Origin: Noviluteimonas caseinilytica
GTDB taxonomy: Bacteria > Pseudomonadota > Gammaproteobacteria > Xanthomonadales > Xanthomonadaceae
Direction: 5' to 3'
DNA: 64,000 nucleotides
Assembly: GCF_018406605.1 (NCBI RefSeq)
Contig: NZ_AP024545.1
Coordinates: 1,860,001 to 1,924,000, forward strand
In this document: piece by piece, positions 59,947 through 64,000 of the stretch
Position numbering within the stretch: position 1 is the first letter of the stretch
How the letters are laid out: every line of letters begins with the position of its first letter
Notes under the pieces: generated by a model
What the model was told of the DNA's origin: nothing
The model's database searches: none
Seen by the model: only the letters and a program-made list of their open reading frames with translations
Made by a program: the position numbers and the translations under genes

Positions 59947-60737
59947 TGGGTCCGACGCGAATCGTCTGCCTCACCGAGGAACCGACCGAAACGCTGTACG
60001 CGCTCGGCGAGCAGGACCGCATCGTCGGCATCAGCGGCTTCACCGTGCGCCCGTCGATCGCGCGACGCGAGAAGCCCAAGGTCAGCGCGTTCACGAGCGC
60101 GAAGATCGAGGCAATCCTCGCGCTGCAACCGGACTTCGCGATCGGCTTCTCCGACATCCAGGCCGACATCGCCGCCGAACTCGTGCGCCGCGGCGTGGAG
60201 GTGTGGATCTCCAACCATCGCAGCGTCGACGGGATCCTCGATTACATCCGCCGCCTCGGTGCACTGGTGGGCGCGGGCGATCGCGCGGCGCGCTACGCGG
60301 ATGACTTGCAACGGGGCCTCGACGCGATCGCCGCGGACGCCGCGAAACTGCCGCAACGCCCGCGCGTGTATTTCGAAGAGTGGGACGACCCGCAGATCAC
60401 CGGCATCCGCTGGGTGGCCGAACTCGTGCGCATCGCCGGCGGCGACGACGTGTTCCCCGAGCGCGCGATGGAATCGCTGGCGAAGCAGCGCATCCTGGAA
60501 GATCCCGACGAAGTGATCCGCCGCGCGCCCGACATCATCCTGGGCTCGTGGTGCGGCAAGCGCTTCCGCCCGGAACGCGTGGCGGCGCGCAGGGGCTGGG
60601 ACGCGATCCCCGCGGTGCGCGACGGACAACTGCACGAGATCAAGTCGCCGATCATCCTGCAGCCGGGACCGGCGGCGCTGACCGATGGCGTGAGCGAAAT
60701 CGCGCGGATCATCCGCGCGTGGGCGAACGGCCGCTGA
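59946..60737 (+). CDS. Cobalamin/siderophore-binding (BtuF-like) protein without signal peptide
   Basis: A 263-residue protein of the periplasmic-binding-protein type 2 helical-backbone family (IVCLTEEPTETLYALGEQDR, LALQPDFAIGFSDIQADIAA, VYFEEWDDPQITGIRWVAEL). BtuF and similar proteins bind vitamin B12 or iron chelates for an ABC importer. Here no signal peptide or lipobox is visible and no importer genes are near, so it may act in the cytoplasm. The ATG at 59946 (or the GTG three bases earlier) overlaps the pdxH stop, linking it to cofactor metabolism by operon only. Confidence 0.8.
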   Translation: MGPTRIVCLTEEPTETLYALGEQDRIVGISGFTVRPSIARREKPKVSAFTSAKIEAILALQPDFAIGFSDIQADIAAELVRRGVEVWISNHRSVDGILDYIRRLGALVGAGDRAARYADDLQRGLDAIAADAAKLPQRPRVYFEEWDDPQITGIRWVAELVRIAGGDDVFPERAMESLAKQRILEDPDEVIRRAPDIILGSWCGKRFRPERVAARRGWDAIPAVRDGQLHEIKSPIILQPGPAALTDGVSEIARIIRAWANGR

Positions 60738-60740
60738 TCG

Positions 60741-61217
60741 CTACTTGGAGATCTCGCGCGTGAATTCCAGCGTCGCCGGCGCCGCACCCTGCGGCATCAC
60801 GCGCACGCTGAACTGCAACGTGTCCGGCGGCGTGATCGCGAACGTGCCGACGTTGTCGACGTAATCCTCGGCCGTCGGAATTTCGCGCATCGGGATGTCG
60901 ATGGTGCGGCCCTGCAGGTCGCGCGCCCGCGCTTCCACGGTCGCGGACACGGCCTTCTCCGCGCCTTCCGGGCCGCGACGCACCGTCACCAGCAGCAACC
61001 ACGTCTGCTCGCCGCGCGCGATGCCGTAGCTTTTCGTCACGCTCGTCGGCAGCGAATTGGTTTCGACCGCGGTGGCGATGATGCGCAGGTCGCCGACGCG
61101 CAGTTCCGCCGGCGGTGGCGCGGCCTGCGCGGGTTGCGGCGCGCTGCCGCCGCCGCACGCAGCGAGCGCCAGGCACGCCGTGATCGCGAAGAGACGGAGG
61201 CCGTCAGTCGTTCGCAT
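60741..61217 (-). CDS. DUF4426-family lipoprotein
   Basis: A 158-residue lipoprotein; the signal peptide MRTTDGLRLFAITACLAL is followed by the lipobox LAAC. The remainder is one DUF4426-like domain (SYGIARGEQTWLLLVTVRRG, DYVDNVGTFAITPPDTLQFS) of unknown function. Its 5' end overlaps proC by 14 bases; proC-DUF4426 adjacency is also known from pseudomonads and supports the call. Confidence 0.85.
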   Translation of the reverse strand: MRTTDGLRLFAITACLALAACGGGSAPQPAQAAPPPAELRVGDLRIIATAVETNSLPTSVTKSYGIARGEQTWLLLVTVRRGPEGAEKAVSATVEARARDLQGRTIDIPMREIPTAEDYVDNVGTFAITPPDTLQFSVRVMPQGAAPATLEFTREISK

Positions 61218-62034
61218 CGGACAGTTCCTTGCCGCGCACGGCGGCGGCATGCACGGCGCGCGCCACGAGGGCGCGGAAACCGCCGGCTTCGAAGGTTTCG
61301 ATCGCGGCGTGCGTGGTGCCGTTCGGAGACGTGACGCGACGACGCAGTTCCGCGGCATCGACGTCGCTCTCGGTGAGCATGCGGCCCGCGCCGAGGATCG
61401 TCTGCAACGCGAGCGTGCGCGCGGCCTCGGGCGGCAGGCCTTCGGCTTCGCCCGCGGCCTGCAGGGCTTCGGCGAGCAGGAAGACATACGCGGGCCCGCT
61501 GCCGGAGACGGCGGTCACCGCATCCATTCGCGCTTCGTCGTCGAGCCACACCGTGGGACCGGCGGCCGACAACAACGTGGCGGTGCGCGTGCGGCCTTCC
61601 GCATCGACGCGTGCGTTCGCGAACAGGCCGGTCACGCCTGCACCCAGCAGCGCGGGCGTGTTCGGCATCGTGCGCACGACGGCCAGGTCGCCGCCGAGCC
61701 AGCGTGCGAGTTGCGCCGTGGTGATGCCCGCGGCGATCGACACGATCAACGGACGCGAAGACTGCGCCACCGGCGCCAGCGCTTCGCACACCGTGCGCAT
61801 CACCTGCGGTTTCACCGCGAACACCCAGGTGCCCGCACCGGCGACGGCGTCCGCGTTGTCCGGGAACACGGCGACGCCGAAGTCGTTCGCGAGTCCCTCG
61901 CGCAAGGCGTCCACGGGTTCGGCGACGCGGATTGCCGACGCGGGCGTCCCGCGCGCGACGAGTCCGCCGATGAGGCTGCGCGCCATGTTGCCGCCGCCGA
62001 TGAACGCCAAAGTGTCGTGCGTGTCGTGTGCCAT
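61204..62034 (-). CDS. proC: Pyrroline-5-carboxylate reductase
   Basis: The 276-residue enzyme makes proline from pyrroline-5-carboxylate. The nucleotide-binding TLAFIGGGNMARSLIGGLVA starts near residue 9, and the C-terminal signature AVSGSGPAYVFLLAEALQAA and VTSPNGTTHAAIETFEAGGF are intact. It lies 10 bases after yggS and overlaps the DUF4426 gene, forming the usual yggS-proC cluster. Confidence 0.97.
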   Translation of the reverse strand: MAHDTHDTLAFIGGGNMARSLIGGLVARGTPASAIRVAEPVDALREGLANDFGVAVFPDNADAVAGAGTWVFAVKPQVMRTVCEALAPVAQSSRPLIVSIAAGITTAQLARWLGGDLAVVRTMPNTPALLGAGVTGLFANARVDAEGRTRTATLLSAAGPTVWLDDEARMDAVTAVSGSGPAYVFLLAEALQAAGEAEGLPPEAARTLALQTILGAGRMLTESDVDAAELRRRVTSPNGTTHAAIETFEAGGFRALVARAVHAAAVRGKELSDAND

Positions 62035-62044
62035 GGCCGCGAGT

Positions 62045-62737
62045 CTATGCCTTCGGCGGTCGCGCGCCGAACAACGCCGTGCCCACGCGCACCAGCGTCG
62101 CGCCTTCGGCGATGGCGAGTTCGAAATCGTCGCTCATGCCCATCGACAGGGTGTCCACGCCCGGATGCCGCGCGGCGATCGCATCGAACAACGCGCGCAT
62201 GCGGGCGAAGGCGGCACGGCGCGCGGCCGGATCTTCCGCCGGCGCCGGGATTGCCATCAGCCCGCGCAACGCGAGCCGCGGTTGCGCGGCCACCAGGTCG
62301 GCCAGGGCCGCCGCGTCCTCCGGGCGACAGCCGTGCTTGCTCGCTTCGTCGTCGATGTTGACCTGCACCAGCACGTTCAGCGGCGGCCGGTCGGCGGGGC
62401 GCGCGGCGGCGAGCAGGGGCACGAGTTTGGCCCGGTCGACGGTCTGCACCCAGTCGAACAACGTCGCGGCGAGCGCGGCCTTGTTGGATTGCAGGGCGCC
62501 GATGAGATGCCACGCCAGGCCCTGCGCGCGCGGGTCGCCCGAGAGGGCCACCTGCCGGGCCTGCGCTTCCTGGACATAGTTGTCGCCGAAGTCCCGCTGG
62601 CCGGCGGCGGCCAGTGCGGCGACCGCCTCCGCGGGCTGGCCCTTGCAGACCGCAAGCAGCACGGGCCGTGGCCGACCCGACTGCCGGGCCGCGTTATCAA
62701 GACGTTGAACGAGCACGTTCAGGGCAGAACCAAGCAC
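62045..62737 (-). CDS. yggS: PLP homeostasis protein (YggS/PLPBP family)
   Basis: A 230-residue PLP-binding protein with the cofactor lysine Lys32 in PVLLAVCKGQPAEAVAALAA. GQRDFGDNYVQEAQ, WHLIGALQSNKA and TLSMGMSDDFELAIAEGATL are family signatures. It balances intracellular PLP and has no known catalytic activity. Starts are GTG at 62737 or GTG at 62716; no ATG fits. Confidence 0.93.
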   Translation of the reverse strand: MLGSALNVLVQRLDNAARQSGRPRPVLLAVCKGQPAEAVAALAAAGQRDFGDNYVQEAQARQVALSGDPRAQGLAWHLIGALQSNKAALAATLFDWVQTVDRAKLVPLLAAARPADRPPLNVLVQVNIDDEASKHGCRPEDAAALADLVAAQPRLALRGLMAIPAPAEDPAARRAAFARMRALFDAIAARHPGVDTLSMGMSDDFELAIAEGATLVRVGTALFGARPPKA

Positions 62738-62773
62738 TTCGTCTCAACCTCGTGGCCGCGCTGGGAATCGCGG

Positions 62774-62804
62774 TTGACACCGCGGGTGGGGCGGCGCCCA
62801 TACT
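62774..62804 (+). promoter_or_regulatory. Possible promoter of pilT
   Basis: TTGACA (62774-62779) and CATACT (62799-62804). The 19-base spacing is longer than ideal. It lies 65 bases upstream of pilT. Confidence 0.35.
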
Positions 62805-62868
62805 GCCCGCCGGGGGGTGCCCGGCACCAGTCGTACATCGTTTCAACTCGTGCGGGGGAGCACGTTCA

Positions 62869-63906
62869 ATGGATATCGCCGAACTCCTGGCGTTCTCGGT
62901 CAAGAACAAAGCGTCCGACCTGCACCTGTCCGCAGGCCTGCCGCCGATGATCCGCGTGGACGGCGACGTCCGGCGCATCAACATCCCCGCGCTCGACCAC
63001 AAGCAGGTCCACGCGCTCGTCTACGACATCATGTCGGACAAGCAGCGGCGCGATTACGAAGAATTCCTCGAGGTCGACTTCTCCTTCGAGATCCCGGGCC
63101 TGGCGCGCTTCCGCGTGAACGCGTTCAACCAGAACCGCGGCGCCGGTGCGGTGTTCCGCACGGTGCCCTCGGAGGTGCTGACGCTCGAAGACCTCGGCTG
63201 CCCGCGCATCTTCAAGGAACTCATCGACCAGCCGCAGGGCCTGATCCTGGTGACCGGCCCCACTGGCTCGGGCAAGTCCACCACGCTGGCGGCGATGCTC
63301 GACCACGTCAACAAGAGCGAGTACGCGCACATCCTCTCGGTGGAAGACCCGATCGAGTTCGTGCACACCTCGCAGAAGTGCCTGATCAACCAGCGCGAAG
63401 TGCACCGCGACACGCACGGCTTCAACGAAGCCCTGCGTTCGGCACTGCGCGAAGACCCCGACTACATCCTGGTCGGCGAAATGCGCGACATCGAAACCAT
63501 CCGCCTGGCGCTCACCGCCGCGGAAACCGGCCACCTCGTGTTCGCGACGCTGCACACCTCGTCGGCCGCCAAGACCATCGACCGCATCATCGACGTGTTC
63601 CCCGCCGGCGAGAAGCCGATGGTGCGCTCGATGCTGTCGGAGTCGCTGCGCGCGGTGATCTCGCAGGCGCTGCTGAAGAAAGTGGGCGGCGGTCGTACCG
63701 CGGCGTGGGAAATCATGGTCGGCATCCCGGCCATCCGTAACCTGATCCGCGAGGACAAGGTCGCGCAGATGTATTCGGCGATCCAGACCGGCGGCGCGCA
63801 CGGGATGATGACCCTCGACCAGCACCTGCAGGACCTCGTGAAGCGCAGCATGGTCACGCGCCAGCACGCCAAGGAATACGCGAAGGACAAGCGGCTGTTC
63901 GAGTGA
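62869..63906 (+). CDS. pilT: Type IV pilus retraction ATPase PilT
   Basis: The 345-residue hexameric ATPase depolymerises type IV pili and powers twitching motility at the inner membrane. The Walker A box is GPTGSGKST (130-138), followed by the Asp box with HILSVEDPIEFVHTSQKCLI, Walker B YILVGEMRDIETIRLALTA and His box TGHLVFATLHTSSA. The C-terminal AIRNLIRED, the retraction-specific signature, is present. GGGGGAG precedes the ATG at 62869. pilU follows after 16 bases. Confidence 0.97.
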   Translation: MDIAELLAFSVKNKASDLHLSAGLPPMIRVDGDVRRINIPALDHKQVHALVYDIMSDKQRRDYEEFLEVDFSFEIPGLARFRVNAFNQNRGAGAVFRTVPSEVLTLEDLGCPRIFKELIDQPQGLILVTGPTGSGKSTTLAAMLDHVNKSEYAHILSVEDPIEFVHTSQKCLINQREVHRDTHGFNEALRSALREDPDYILVGEMRDIETIRLALTAAETGHLVFATLHTSSAAKTIDRIIDVFPAGEKPMVRSMLSESLRAVISQALLKKVGGGRTAAWEIMVGIPAIRNLIREDKVAQMYSAIQTGGAHGMMTLDQHLQDLVKRSMVTRQHAKEYAKDKRLFE

Positions 63907-63922
63907 CAGCCTGGAGCACACC

Positions 63923-64000
63923 ATGAGCAGCATCGATTTCACCTCGTTCCTCAAGCTGATGGCGCACCAGAAGGCGTCGGACTTGTTCATCACGGCCGGC
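63923..64000 (+). CDS. pilU: Type IV pilus ATPase PilU (partial, cut by window edge)
   Basis: Only the first 26 codons are visible (MSSIDFTSFLKLMAHQKASD and on), which match PilU N-termini (KLMAHQKASDLFITAG). The position, 16 bases after pilT, agrees. The rest is outside the window. Confidence 0.88.
   Translation, partial: MSSIDFTSFLKLMAHQKASDLFITAG

Overview
The window is a GC-rich, densely packed bacterial chromosome segment whose gene content points to a gammaproteobacterium of the Xanthomonadaceae/Lysobacteraceae (Lysobacter-, Luteimonas- or Xanthomonas-like). The indicators are pilT-pilU next to yggS-proC, a lysine/alanine-rich histone H1-like protein, three TonB-dependent receptors with a carboxypeptidase-regulatory-like N-terminal domain, TPR-sulfotransferases, and a SAM-I (S-box) riboswitch ahead of a metX-metB-hom cluster. 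I see no tRNA, rRNA, insertion sequence, prophage or CRISPR array. This is mostly core chromosome with one accessory-looking block, about 20.5-34.6 kb.

Layout. 0-1.6 kb (minus): an ECF sigma factor, a membrane anti-sigma-like protein and a PDZ protein cut by the left edge. 1.7-4.8 kb: SPFH protein plus NfeD partner, then gcvT and gcvH of the glycine cleavage system. 4.8-6.1 kb: a 743-base gene-free stretch with a promoter, a candidate small RNA and terminators, followed by the histone H1-like gene. 6.1-14.9 kb: a beta-lactamase-fold hydrolase, LemA with an M48 membrane protease, a GMC oxidoreductase, and an ATP/ADP-carrier-like transporter co-transcribed with a Tat-exported epimerase-like protein. 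14.9-20.4 kb: a hot-dog thioesterase and FadE divergent from a TetR regulator, then GTP-dependent PEP carboxykinase.

20.5-34.6 kb: three tandem TonB-dependent receptors, each with its own promoter and terminator, two translationally coupled TPR-sulfotransferases, and a convergent gene for a small predicted outer-membrane protein. The promoters of receptors 1 and 3 and of the outer-membrane protein share a TTGTTA -35 box. I regard this block as the best candidate for an undescribed system.

34.7-45.7 kb: hslO, mtgA, a GT2 glycosyltransferase overlapping a CBS-domain gene, an AsmA-like protein, a TrhA/hemolysin III protein, a second sulfotransferase overlapping an aspartyl/asparaginyl beta-hydroxylase, prfC, and an M23 peptidase next to a phytase-like lipoprotein. 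45.8-49.3 kb: the S-box riboswitch and metX-metB-hom operon, feeding homoserine into methionine synthesis. 49.2-62.7 kb: a MASE1-GGDEF-EAL protein, sdaA, YceI/cytochrome b561 genes, another M23 peptidase, hemE, a WGR protein, aroK-aroB, pdxH with a cobalamin-binding-like protein, and proC/yggS. 62.9-64.0 kb: the twitching-motility ATPases pilT and the start of pilU, cut by the right edge.

All calls come from reading translated sequence and local DNA signals. No database search was run, so family names rest on recognised motifs and gene order.
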